NCBI GenBank assembly: GCA_023391625.1
Contig: JAEWAN010000006.1
Span: 682,001 to 746,000 of the forward strand
Origin: Bacteroidota bacterium
GTDB taxonomy: Bacteria; Bacteroidota; Bacteroidia; Bacteroidales; Paludibacteraceae
Direction of reading: 5' to 3'
DNA length: 64,000 nt
Shown here: positions 43,181 through 52,385 of the stretch, piece after piece
How the letters are laid out: each line of letters starts with the position of its first letter
How positions within the stretch are numbered: position 1 is the first letter of the stretch
The notes under the pieces: model-generated
Database searches by the model: none
The model's input: the letters and a program-made list of their open reading frames with translations, nothing else
What the model was told of the DNA's origin: nothing
Made by a program: the position numbers and the translations under genes

Positions 43181-44500
43181 TTACTCATTGGTGTAAACCC
43201 GTACCCAATCTACTTCTAAGGCTCCAGCTTCCGGTTTTTGGTTTTCGGTGATGAAAGAGTTGAAAGCTAAATACATTTTTTCTTTGGGTAAATGAGTAGT
43301 TGCCTTGTGTACTACCTTGTTATTTATCATCCAGATTATTTCTTCTTCAGTCCAAATCAGTGTGTATATGAAGAATTTTTCCGGATTTAATCCTTTTATT
43401 TGTACTTCGTTGTCTCCTGTTTCATCAAAGTTGCCCATTTTAATGGCTTTTCCATTGTAATGGAAAATTTTGATAAACGGTGTCTTATTGTCGGAGCCCA
43501 GCCAGAAAGCATGATTAATTTTTCCTTTGCAGGCGATTTTTGCCTGGAAAATACCATATTGCTGGCGCAGTTTTTCTGCAGTCTGGATGATGTCTGAAGT
43601 ATATTTAAATTCTTTTTCAATGAATCCCTTATTAACATCCCATGCACGTGCTTTAACCATTTCCTGTCTGGTTCTGATAGTCAGTTTGCCGTATTTTGCA
43701 TGTACGTTTTTGCCGGAATTGTTAGCCTGCTGTTCATTTGTGTAAGAGAGGTCTCCTATAAGCGCCGGATTAGCATAGTGGTAACCATAGTTCCACATGG
43801 ACTGAGGAAAAGATTCCCATTTGAAGTCATCATCAAATACTTTCTTTATGGTCAGGTATTTTTCAAAACGTTCCGGTTGTGCAGCTAGATAAAATTTAAT
43901 GTTGGAAGAACCGGCCAGTTCATTGAAACGAACTTCGGTTTTGTATTCAGGCATAGTTTGCCAACGGTTCTTATCTGCCCAGAATTCATTTTGTTGTTTA
44001 AATTCAGGAGAAGATACTCTGTCTTTTAATTCCTCGTATTCTTTAATGAGGTAAGAGTTGTGAAGACGCGTATAAACTTTGTAAGCTTTGGAGTTTTCGA
44101 ACTTTTTCATCGCTTGAAGTTTAGCCGACTCGCTTACCAGCTTTTTATCAGCCAGTAATTCATATTCGGAACTTCTTTCGAAATCCAGAAATTCTTTTAA
44201 TTCTTTTGAATTAAGAACTTCATAGTAAGTTTTAACAACTGATTTATTTTGAAGAGCCTGAAATTTACGGCTGTCCCTATATACCTCGGTGTCTTTATAT
44301 TTTCTGTTTCCCAGTGTTTTTTTCTTCTCTTTGAAGTCTCCGGAGTTCACTATATGAAATAATTCGTTGTATTCTTTCAGTTCTTCAGATTGCCCCACTT
44401 GTGCGTAGCGTTGCATATCTTTCTGCATTTGTATTATTTCTTTTTCGAATTTGTCTGTAGAGGTAATAGATCCGAAAAGCTTCTTCCAAAATAAATTCAT
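43181..44500 (-). CDS. Cytoplasmic GH16-fold lectin-like protein with four N-terminal repeats
   Basis: The 439-residue protein has no signal peptide. Residues about 38-222 hold four imperfect repeats beginning near S38 (SEELKEY), S98 (SKELKEF), S149 (SYLIKEY) and S199 (SNIKFY). The repeats are 50-60 residues apart, rich in K, E, Y and F, and probably helical. Residues about 224-439 resemble the GH16 jelly roll: FDDDFKWESF, a late IYTLIWTEEEIIWMINNKVV and a terminal VDWVRVYTNE. The place where GH16 enzymes have E-x-D-x-x-E reads NHAFWLGSDNKTPFIKIFHY, so both catalytic Glu are missing. It is probably a binding protein rather than a hydrolase. It lies 10 bp from each neighbour in the four-gene unit. 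Confidence 0.7.
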   Translation of the reverse strand: MNLFWKKLFGSITSTDKFEKEIIQMQKDMQRYAQVGQSEELKEYNELFHIVNSGDFKEKKKTLGNRKYKDTEVYRDSRKFQALQNKSVVKTYYEVLNSKELKEFLDFERSSEYELLADKKLVSESAKLQAMKKFENSKAYKVYTRLHNSYLIKEYEELKDRVSSPEFKQQNEFWADKNRWQTMPEYKTEVRFNELAGSSNIKFYLAAQPERFEKYLTIKKVFDDDFKWESFPQSMWNYGYHYANPALIGDLSYTNEQQANNSGKNVHAKYGKLTIRTRQEMVKARAWDVNKGFIEKEFKYTSDIIQTAEKLRQQYGIFQAKIACKGKINHAFWLGSDNKTPFIKIFHYNGKAIKMGNFDETGDNEVQIKGLNPEKFFIYTLIWTEEEIIWMINNKVVHKATTHLPKEKMYLAFNSFITENQKPEAGALEVDWVRVYTNE

Positions 44501-44510
44501 TGTCTTATTT

Positions 44511-45059
44511 TTAGATATTAGGGTTAATAATTCTTTCTATACATTGATCAACGTCCTGAACGATCTCAATTTGGTAACTTTCCTGTTTTGGAATACAGTT
44601 TTCCTTCTTGAAGAGGGCCATTTGTTCCAATAAAGGATTATAAAATCCGTTCTCATTAATGATGATTAACGGTTTTCTGTGTTCTCCTAATGTGCCTGAC
44701 GCTACGACATCAAACATCTCGTCCATCGTACCATAACCTCCGGGCAGGACGATAAAGATATCCGTAAGCTTTTTCATCTCTGCTTTTCGTTCGGCCAGAC
44801 TGTTCACATAGATTGTCTGGCTTAATACCGGGCTTAAACGGTTCATTTTTACAATAGATTGCGTAATGACCCCGATTATTTCTCCTCCTTTGCTGTGGGC
44901 GCCTTTTGCAACAGATGTCATTAAACCGCCCGTAGCTCCTCCGTATACCAGAGCATGATCGTTTTCAGCTATGGATTCTCCCAGATGAAAAGCCGCGTTT
45001 TTATAACAATCGGCTATCAGGTTATTGGAAGAACAAAAAACACAGATATTCTTTTTCAA
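44511..45059 (-). CDS. LOG-family nucleotide 5'-monophosphate phosphoribohydrolase (TIGR00730)
   Basis: The protein has the LOG Rossmann fold: VYGGATGGLM and the signature PGGYGTMDE (about 106-114), with the partner Arg in SLAERKAEM. LOG enzymes release ribose 5-phosphate and free base from nucleoside monophosphates. No ATG exists in a suitable place. I choose the TTG at 45059, giving MKKNICVFCSS, the normal family N-terminus (182 residues). A TTG at 45086 would add nine residues. It is the first gene of the four-gene unit and is preceded by a -7 element within a 12-bp inverted repeat. Confidence 0.85.
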   Translation of the reverse strand: MKKNICVFCSSNNLIADCYKNAAFHLGESIAENDHALVYGGATGGLMTSVAKGAHSKGGEIIGVITQSIVKMNRLSPVLSQTIYVNSLAERKAEMKKLTDIFIVLPGGYGTMDEMFDVVASGTLGEHRKPLIIINENGFYNPLLEQMALFKKENCIPKQESYQIEIVQDVDQCIERIINPNI

Positions 45060-45093
45060 AAGATGAAGATAAAAATGAATTATCAAATTTATA

Positions 45094-45142
45094 ATCGCGG
45101 CAAATATATTTACATTTTCTCAATAATACAATTTGCCGCGAT
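45094..45142. promoter_or_regulatory. Perfect 12-bp inverted repeat around the promoter of the LOG unit
   Basis: ATCGCGGCAAAT (45094-45105) and its exact complement ATTTGCCGCGAT (45131-45142) flank 25 AT-rich bases. The left arm overlaps the -7 element of the four-gene unit and the right arm overlaps its -33 element. It could be an operator or a long-loop hairpin after gyrB. No T run follows it on the minus strand. Confidence 0.5.
45101..45131 (-). promoter_or_regulatory. Putative promoter of the LOG-GH16-RPE/CBS-DAHP synthase unit
   Basis: On the minus strand TATATTTG (45101-45108) matches the -7 element. A TTG (45129-45131) lies 20 bp upstream. Transcription would start near 45094. Confidence 0.5.
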
Positions 45143-45173
45143 CAATTAACTATATATAAATCAGTTCTGTTTA

Positions 45174-47132
45174 TTATGCGTCAATTTTAGCATAAGTCGC
45201 GTTATCTTCAATGAACTGACGGCGTGGCGCAACATCGTCTCCCATTAGCATGGAGAATACGTGGTCTGCAGAAGCTGCGTTCTCAATTGTTACCTGGCGC
45301 AGAGTCCGGTTTTCCGGATTCATGGTCGTTTCCCATAATTGAGTCTCGTTCATCTCTCCCAAACCTTTGTAACGTTGTGTGTGAATAGCTCCTTCATTTC
45401 CACCGCCGTATTTTTCAATGAACGCTTGTCTTTGCTGGTCGTTCCAGCAGTATTCTTCAATTTTCCCTTTTTTACATAAATATAAAGGAGGAGTGGCTAT
45501 ATATAAATAACCGTGTTCAATCAGCTCCTTCATATGACGGAAGAAGAATGTCATGATTAATGTGGCGATGTGGCTACCGTCCACATCGGCATCGGTCATG
45601 ATAATGACTTTATGATAACGTATTTTTGATAAATTTAGTGCCTTGCTGTCGTCTTCAGTTCCTATTGTTACTCCCAAAGCCGTGTAAATGTTCCGAATTT
45701 CTTCGCTTTCAAGCACTTTGTGGTGCATGGCTTTTTCTACGTTCAGGATTTTACCTCTTAGCGGAAGAATGGCCTGGAACAATCGGCTGCGTCCTTGTTT
45801 GGCCGTACCGCCTGCGGAGTCCCCTTCGACAAGGAATAATTCGCATTTTTCCGGATCTCTCTCGGAACAGTCGGCCAGTTTACCCGGCAATCCGCCTCCG
45901 GAAAGAGGAGATTTGCGTTGCACCATTTCACGGGCTTTTCGTGCGGCATGCCGTGCGGTAGCGGCAAGAATTACTTTTTCTACAATAGTTTTAGCTGCTT
46001 TAGGGTTTTCTTCAAGATAAATGCCCAAAGCTTCGCTTACGGCCATATCTACAGAACCGATAACTTCATTGTTTCCTAATTTGGTTTTGGTCTGTCCTTC
46101 AAACTGAGGTTCTGCTACTTTGATGGAAATAACAGCCGTAAGTCCTTCACGGAAGTCGTCACCACTGATGTCGAATTTTAATTTTTCCAGCATTTTATTG
46201 TCTTCCGCATATTTTTTCAATGTGCGGGTCAGTCCTCTGCGGAATCCGGCCAGGTGAGTACCCCCTTCTATCGTATTGATATTGTTTACATAGGAATGAA
46301 TATTTTCGTTGTATGACGTGTTGTATGTCATGGCAATTTCAACAGGGATATCATTCTTCTCCGTAACAATATGAATGATGTTTTCTATTAATTTTTCACG
46401 GGCTTCGTCTATATATTCGACGAATTCTTTCAATCCTTCTCTGGAGAAGAAAATTTCCTTTTTAGGATTTCCGTTTTCGTCGGTTTCCCGTTCGTCTGTG
46501 AGTGTAAGGGTGATTCCGGCATTCAGATAAGCCAATTCGCGAAGTCTGCTTGCCAGTATCTCGTATTTGTATACAGATTCGGTGAAAATAGAAGAGTCTG
46601 GAAGGAACGTTGTTTTAGTTCCTGTTCTGTCCGTTTCACCTACCACTTTCACTTCGCATACGGGAGTACCTTTTTGGTATTCTTGCATATGTATTTTTCC
46701 GTTACGTGAAACTTCCACTCTCAGATCTGTGGATAGGGCGTTTACGCAGGAAACACCAACCCCATGTAACCCTCCGGATACTTTATAGCTGCCTTTGTCA
46801 AATTTACCTCCGGCGTGCAAAACGGTCATAACGACTTCAAGAGCTGATCTGCCCTCTTTTTCGTGCATGTCCACCGGAATACCACGGCCGTTGTCTTCTA
46901 CCGTGATGGAATTGTTTTTATTGATTGTTACGTGAATCGTATCACAATAGCCGGCCAATGCTTCGTCAATGGAGTTGTCCACAACTTCATATACCAGGTG
47001 GTGCAATCCTTTTACGCCAACGTCTCCGATGTACATAGCCGGACGTTTGCGTACTGCCTCCAAGCCTTCCAATACCTGAATACTGCTTGCTCCATAGTCG
47101 GCTCCCGCCATCATTTTTTCGTCTTCACTCAT
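45174..47132 (-). CDS. gyrB: DNA gyrase subunit B
   Basis: The 652-residue protein is the ATPase subunit of gyrase. The GHKL ATP site holds EVVDNSIDEALAGYCD and LHGVGVSCVNALST. The transducer domain follows, then the TOPRIM domain with LVEGDSAGGTAKQGR, PLRGKILNVEKAM and TDADVDGSHI. The C-terminal QRYKGLGEMN is also present. Length is that of the compact GyrB without the proteobacterial insertion. It is transcribed leftwards, upstream of the LOG unit. Confidence 0.97.
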   Translation of the reverse strand: MSEDEKMMAGADYGASSIQVLEGLEAVRKRPAMYIGDVGVKGLHHLVYEVVDNSIDEALAGYCDTIHVTINKNNSITVEDNGRGIPVDMHEKEGRSALEVVMTVLHAGGKFDKGSYKVSGGLHGVGVSCVNALSTDLRVEVSRNGKIHMQEYQKGTPVCEVKVVGETDRTGTKTTFLPDSSIFTESVYKYEILASRLRELAYLNAGITLTLTDERETDENGNPKKEIFFSREGLKEFVEYIDEAREKLIENIIHIVTEKNDIPVEIAMTYNTSYNENIHSYVNNINTIEGGTHLAGFRRGLTRTLKKYAEDNKMLEKLKFDISGDDFREGLTAVISIKVAEPQFEGQTKTKLGNNEVIGSVDMAVSEALGIYLEENPKAAKTIVEKVILAATARHAARKAREMVQRKSPLSGGGLPGKLADCSERDPEKCELFLVEGDSAGGTAKQGRSRLFQAILPLRGKILNVEKAMHHKVLESEEIRNIYTALGVTIGTEDDSKALNLSKIRYHKVIIMTDADVDGSHIATLIMTFFFRHMKELIEHGYLYIATPPLYLCKKGKIEEYCWNDQQRQAFIEKYGGGNEGAIHTQRYKGLGEMNETQLWETTMNPENRTLRQVTIENAASADHVFSMLMGDDVAPRRQFIEDNATYAKIDA

Positions 47133-47380
47133 GTCTGATCCTTATTTTATTTTACTAATGATTCGCTTCTTTATTTCAGAAGGAAAGCGCATTTTAATGC
47201 GCTTGTATTTCCAGCTAAAAACATACAAAAATACAAAAAATATTTCAAATAAAAAAGGCAAATAAGAGCCATTAGGAAAACTTTTTACCTCCCTGTACTG
47301 AGATTAAAAGATATTCTGTAAATTTGCAAAAAAATAAAATTAAAGTGTAAAAATCTGCGTAGTAAACACGTAGTATTCTT

Positions 47381-47388
47381 TATATTTG
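47381..47388 (+). promoter_or_regulatory. -7 element of the TPR gene
   Basis: TATATTTG matches TAnnTTTG. It would start transcription near 47395, which makes the GTG at 47397 an unlikely start and supports the ATG at 47424. Confidence 0.5.
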
Positions 47389-47423
47389 CGCTGGTTGTGT
47401 CGCAGCCGAACAAAATTCTCAAA

Positions 47424-50400
47424 ATGATGAAAAAAATAATTGTTCTCAGTTTACTTTTTACAATAAGCATAGGAATAAATAGGTCTCTCGCGCAAAACAT
47501 CCTTCTCTCTTCTGTTCCGGAAAATGATTTTATTGCAGGAAAAGAATTGTTTGAGCAGGAAAAATATTCGTCTTCACAACGGTATTTTGAACGTTTTTTA
47601 GAAAAGGCTGAATCAGTACAGGCTGGTGCGGTACAGGAAGCGGAGTACTATTTAGCTGCAATAGCTTATATGCTTGAGTCTGAGTATGCTGAAGCAGAAC
47701 TTGCCGCATATCTTGGAAAATATCCTTATACCCCATTTAAAGACCAGGTGAATTTTATGCAGGGTATGGTTGTGTTTAAGCAGGGACATTACACCAGAAC
47801 CATATCTTTCTTCAAACTGGTGGATGAGAGTAAGCTTACTTTTCATGACCGGACTGAAAAAATGTTTTGTGAGGCTTATTCTCTTTTACAGGTGAAAAAG
47901 TATGAATATGCATCGGCATTGTTTCTTCAGCTGAAAACGATGGATACTCGTTATAATTTATCTTCCCGTTATTACTATGCTTATTCTGAGTATATACAGG
48001 GTAATTTTGATAACGCATTGCCGGATTTCCTTGATTTGGAATCTTATCCGGCATACAGCCATATAGTACCTTATTATATCATTCAGATATATTATCAGCG
48101 CGGTGATTACGATAAGATAGGAGACCGTGCGGATGCATTGCTTGCCGAAGATCCGGAGAATCCTAATAATGCCGAAATCTATCGTATTTCCGGAGAGATA
48201 GCTTATAAGGATAAGAATTATGAAAAAGCGGTCCTTGCCCTAAAAAAATACGAAAGCCTTTCTTCGCAGGTTTTGCGGAACGATATGTATATATTGGGAT
48301 TGGCTTATTACCAGTTGAAGGACTATTCCAATGCAATTACCTATTTGTCTAAAGTGACTACTAAAACCGATGAAATGACAGAAAATGCTTATATGCATAT
48401 TGGAAATTCATATGTACGGCTGAACGAAAAGGTGAATGCCCGGATGGCTTACGGTGCTGCATTAGGCACTAATTTCAATCCTACGGTACGGGAAGAAGCT
48501 TTGTATAATTATGCTTTGACTACTTACGAGACAAATGCCGCTTTCGGAGAGTCTATTTCTGCATTTGAACGCTTGTTGGAGGAATTTCCCAATAGCAAAT
48601 ATGCCGACCAGGCTTATGATTATTTGTCTGCAGTGTATATGACAACACGGAATTTCAAAGCTGCTTATGAATCAATAAGTAAAATCACCCGGATAACTCC
48701 TAAACTGTCTGAAACCAATCAATATCTGTTAAATCAGTTGGGAGCAGAGGATTTTGTGGCTAAAAATTACGAGGCTGCAATTGAAAAATTTACACTGGCA
48801 TTGGAACGTACTCCGAATAAAGCATATGCCGCAGAAAGTTATTACTGGCGGGCAGAATCGTATTACCGTCTTGGTAAATACGAGGAGTCTATAAAAGACT
48901 TAGAGTCGTTTTTTGCTATGACGCAGTCTGAATCAAGTCCTAATCTCATTCCTGCTTATTATCTGGCCGGATATACTTATTTCTCTGTTCATCAGTATAA
49001 AACGGCTTTGGACTGGTTTCAGAAGTATGTAGCCCAGACACCGGTGCAGGAACCTACTTATGCTGATGCAATGAACCGGATGGGGGATTGTTATTTTGTA
49101 GCCAGGGATTTCGCTAATGCAGAAAAGAGTTATAATAAAGCTATCATAGCTTCTCCAAAAACAGGGGATTATGCTTTGTTTCAGGTTGGATATGTGAATG
49201 GATTGCTGAAAAAGTACACAACAAAAATAGCTACGTTGGAAAGACTGATACTGGAATATCCGCAGTCCCAGTATGTAGATGATGCTTTGTATGAAATAGG
49301 GCGTTCCTTCCTTATGCTGGATAATAATCCTAAAACGTTACATAACTACCAGAAATTACTTTCGTCTTATCCGAAGAGTAACCTTGCTCCTAAAACAGCT
49401 TTGGAGGTTGGTATGATATATCTGAACACAAAAGAAACGGATAAGGCTATTGAGGCTTTCAAAAATGTGATTACTCAATATCCTGGTAGTGAAGAAACCC
49501 GTACGGCTCTTGAACGTTTGGAAGCTGCTTATATAGATAAAAACAATGTGGCAGAATACATCGAATATACAAGTTCGCTGGGAGCAAATATTCAGAATAA
49601 CGTAGTAAGCAGGGAAGATTCCATTACTTTTGTTGCCGCAGAAAAACAATATATTCAGGGTAATTACAATCAGGCGATCGCCGGATTTAAAATGTATCTG
49701 GATAAATTCTGCCAGGATGGAGGCGGAGCAAATTGTATAACCGTGCATTTTTATTTGGCGGATGGGTATTATCATATTGGAGATTATGATAATGCGTTGG
49801 TTCAGTTTGAAATACTGGTGAATACTCCGGGCAATAAATACATGGAAGAATCAGTGATGCGTGCGGCGGAGATAACTTACGACAAAAAGGAATATGAATC
49901 TTCTTTGGGATATTTTACCCAGTTGCAGGAGATTGCTGATACTCCGGAGAATAAAAATATAGGTAGGTTGGGCGTGCTTCGTTGCAGTTACTTCCTTAAT
50001 AAACATCAGATTACTATACAGATTGCCACCGAAATACTGGATGATCCGCAAACAAGTGAGGAACTGAAAATGGAAGCTCATTATAATCGGGGCAAGGCAG
50101 CCATGGCATTAGATAATTATGATCAGGCGGTGACTGATTTTAAAGCGTTAAGCGATAGTAATGTACGTAGTGAGAATGGAGCGGAAGCCAAATTCTGGTT
50201 GGCACAGATTTATTATTTGCAGGATAAACTGGATGAATCGGAAAAGGAAATACTGGATCTGGCGCAGAAAAATACTCCATATCAGTATTGGCTGGCCAGA
50301 AGCTTTATCGTACTTGCTGATGTTTATATGAAAAAAGGAGATGATTTCCAGGCAAAACAATATTTACTAAGTTTGCAGAAAAACTATACCTCTTCGGATG

Positions 50401-50477
50401 AAGATATTCAGCAACGTATTCAGGAACGTTTGGACATGATTGCTTCACGTGAGAAAGAGAATTCTGTTATAAATTAA
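47424..50477 (+). CDS. Large exported tetratricopeptide-repeat protein
   Basis: I start at the ATG at 47424 (or the next codon, also ATG). The peptide then begins with a clear signal sequence (MMKKIIVLSLLFTISIG to SLAQ). The mature protein, about 1000 residues, consists of TPR-type helix pairs along its whole length, for example GKELFEQEKYSSSQRYFERF, AESYYRLGKYEESIKDLESF and AMALDNYDQAVTDF. Several units resemble the YbgF/BamD type. It is periplasmic or surface-associated. The next gene, 66 bp downstream, encodes a beta-barrel outer-membrane protein. Together they may form an outer-membrane assembly or transport device (inference). Confidence 0.85.
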   Translation: MMKKIIVLSLLFTISIGINRSLAQNILLSSVPENDFIAGKELFEQEKYSSSQRYFERFLEKAESVQAGAVQEAEYYLAAIAYMLESEYAEAELAAYLGKYPYTPFKDQVNFMQGMVVFKQGHYTRTISFFKLVDESKLTFHDRTEKMFCEAYSLLQVKKYEYASALFLQLKTMDTRYNLSSRYYYAYSEYIQGNFDNALPDFLDLESYPAYSHIVPYYIIQIYYQRGDYDKIGDRADALLAEDPENPNNAEIYRISGEIAYKDKNYEKAVLALKKYESLSSQVLRNDMYILGLAYYQLKDYSNAITYLSKVTTKTDEMTENAYMHIGNSYVRLNEKVNARMAYGAALGTNFNPTVREEALYNYALTTYETNAAFGESISAFERLLEEFPNSKYADQAYDYLSAVYMTTRNFKAAYESISKITRITPKLSETNQYLLNQLGAEDFVAKNYEAAIEKFTLALERTPNKAYAAESYYWRAESYYRLGKYEESIKDLESFFAMTQSESSPNLIPAYYLAGYTYFSVHQYKTALDWFQKYVAQTPVQEPTYADAMNRMGDCYFVARDFANAEKSYNKAIIASPKTGDYALFQVGYVNGLLKKYTTKIATLERLILEYPQSQYVDDALYEIGRSFLMLDNNPKTLHNYQKLLSSYPKSNLAPKTALEVGMIYLNTKETDKAIEAFKNVITQYPGSEETRTALERLEAAYIDKNNVAEYIEYTSSLGANIQNNVVSREDSITFVAAEKQYIQGNYNQAIAGFKMYLDKFCQDGGGANCITVHFYLADGYYHIGDYDNALVQFEILVNTPGNKYMEESVMRAAEITYDKKEYESSLGYFTQLQEIADTPENKNIGRLGVLRCSYFLNKHQITIQIATEILDDPQTSEELKMEAHYNRGKAAMALDNYDQAVTDFKALSDSNVRSENGAEAKFWLAQIYYLQDKLDESEKEILDLAQKNTPYQYWLARSFIVLADVYMKKGDDFQAKQYLLSLQKNYTSSDEDIQQRIQERLDMIASREKENSVIN

Positions 50478-50543
50478 AACGTTTCGGGTGTATTTGATAT
50501 ATTATCCAAATAGTCTGGGAAACAGATAAAAATTATCTTGGAA

Positions 50544-52322
50544 ATGAGAAAAAAACAATATTCATTTATTGCCGCGTTAATTGCCGGAAGCTGTTCTGTG
50601 CTGACAGCTCAGCCAATGGCAGGAGATAGTGTGCTGAACCGGAATATTACAATAGAACGGGAATATCAGCCTGCTATACAAAATGCCGGGAAAATAAATA
50701 TTCTGCCTAATTTTTTGGAGCCTAATGTAGTGAAGGTTACTCCTAAGTATACCGATTTTGATTTTCCTATGGGGGTGGAGCGAAATATGCAATACCTGGC
50801 TGCGGCGGATTTGGTTTATCAGAAAAAGCAAAGTAAGGAGGGTTTTGCCCGTTTAGGTTTCGGAACAGGTTTTAATTCTTTGGCGGATATTGCTCTGCCC
50901 ATCATTAAGAGACCGGATATGAATCTGGATTTTATTGTGGATCATTATGGTCTGTTTAATGCAAAAGCCCGTTCTACAACACAGGCTGCTTTGCTTTTTG
51001 ATAAAAATTTTAATTCGTTTGATTTATATGCCGGATTGGGGGGAGCCCATGATTATTTTAAATACTATGGCTCAACTTATAATGCAATGAGTGTAAGGAG
51101 TTTTGACGAACTTGCTGCTACCGGTGCTAATTTTGTGCGTTATACTCCGTTATATACACCGTGGGAATCCGAGCTTACGCTTGATTCTATTAATAGGTTT
51201 CCGGGAAAGAATAATTTATGGCGTTTTAATGCATATACAGGTTTTAAAAATCCCAGTGAAACTGATGATGTAAGGTATGATGTACGTTTGAATTACGATT
51301 TGTTTGATGCAAGGTATGGAATGACGGAACATTTGCTTGATTTGCATGCATTTTTTGATATAAGGTTGAATGAAAGCAGGCTGGGAATCGCATTGAATTC
51401 ACAAAATCAGTTTTATAAAGCTGCAACTCCGGACTTGGCAAATGCTGCAAAAAATTATTATGTGATAGATGTCAATCCTTATTATGTGTTAGAGCGTCCT
51501 CGGTTTGATTTGAGATTAGGTGTCAAATCCTCTTTTTCCATAGGGCAGGGGCGTGCGTTTGCTCCGTCACCGGACATCCGGTTCGACTGGCGGGCTGTAC
51601 CTGATTTCTTCGCATTGTACATTGGTGCCGGAGGGGATTATCGTCTGAATACGATGAATGATATTTTCCGTGAAAACTGTTATTTCAATCCTAACGCATT
51701 AGTGAATGCAACATATACTCCGGTCAATTTTTATGCCGGAGCAGTTGTAAAACCTGTTGCCGGATTGTTGTTCGATGTTTATGTAGATTACAGCATTATT
51801 ACCGACCAGTATTTTTATGTCAATAAGTCTTATGTGAACAGAGGTATGTCTTCGTCAGTACTTCCAGCAGCAGATAGTTTATTACTAACCAATCAGTTTG
51901 ATGCGGTTTACAGTAATGCACAACTGTTAAAAGCAGGAGGACGTCTGGCATATACATACCATGACCGTTTTTTTACGCAACTTAGCGGCTCTTATAATCA
52001 CTGGAGTGTGTCAAAATTTGATTATGCCTGGTACAAACCGGGCTGGGAACTGAATTTTGATGTGAACTATCGGATAATTCCCCAGTTGAATGTTTATGCA
52101 AATTTGTATGCTGCCGGAAAAAGATATGCTGATATGGGAAGAACTGCACCGGTTAAGTTAGACCCGATAATTCATATTAACCTGGGGGCATCATATGATG
52201 TAATGGATTGGATGTCCGTTTTCCTCCGGTTTAATAACCTGATCAATAATAAATACCAGTTATGGGCTGGTTATGAAGCGCAAGGCTTCAATGTAATGGC
52301 TGGGGTTGGTTTTAGTTTTTAG
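50544..52322 (+). CDS. Outer-membrane beta-barrel protein, partner of the TPR protein
   Basis: I start at the ATG at 50544, not at the TTG six bases earlier. The 592-residue protein has a signal peptide (about 1-23, ending LTAQ). A short N-terminal periplasmic part (NRNITIEREYQPAIQNAGKI) precedes many amphipathic beta strands with aromatic girdles. It ends FNVMAGVGFSF with a terminal Phe, as outer-membrane barrels do. The barrel resembles TonB-receptor barrels, but there is no plug domain or TonB box. It is probably co-transcribed with the giant TPR gene. Its function is unknown. Confidence 0.75.
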   Translation: MRKKQYSFIAALIAGSCSVLTAQPMAGDSVLNRNITIEREYQPAIQNAGKINILPNFLEPNVVKVTPKYTDFDFPMGVERNMQYLAAADLVYQKKQSKEGFARLGFGTGFNSLADIALPIIKRPDMNLDFIVDHYGLFNAKARSTTQAALLFDKNFNSFDLYAGLGGAHDYFKYYGSTYNAMSVRSFDELAATGANFVRYTPLYTPWESELTLDSINRFPGKNNLWRFNAYTGFKNPSETDDVRYDVRLNYDLFDARYGMTEHLLDLHAFFDIRLNESRLGIALNSQNQFYKAATPDLANAAKNYYVIDVNPYYVLERPRFDLRLGVKSSFSIGQGRAFAPSPDIRFDWRAVPDFFALYIGAGGDYRLNTMNDIFRENCYFNPNALVNATYTPVNFYAGAVVKPVAGLLFDVYVDYSIITDQYFYVNKSYVNRGMSSSVLPAADSLLLTNQFDAVYSNAQLLKAGGRLAYTYHDRFFTQLSGSYNHWSVSKFDYAWYKPGWELNFDVNYRIIPQLNVYANLYAAGKRYADMGRTAPVKLDPIIHINLGASYDVMDWMSVFLRFNNLINNKYQLWAGYEAQGFNVMAGVGFSF

Positions 52323-52385
52323 AAAAATATAATTAGGTTAAAATATAGATAGTAATTTTTTACTTATCTGAAATACAGTAATAAA

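Noticed and set aside
47397..47423. GTG start for the TPR protein
   Set aside because: It lies at the predicted transcription start and would put nine polar residues before the signal peptide.
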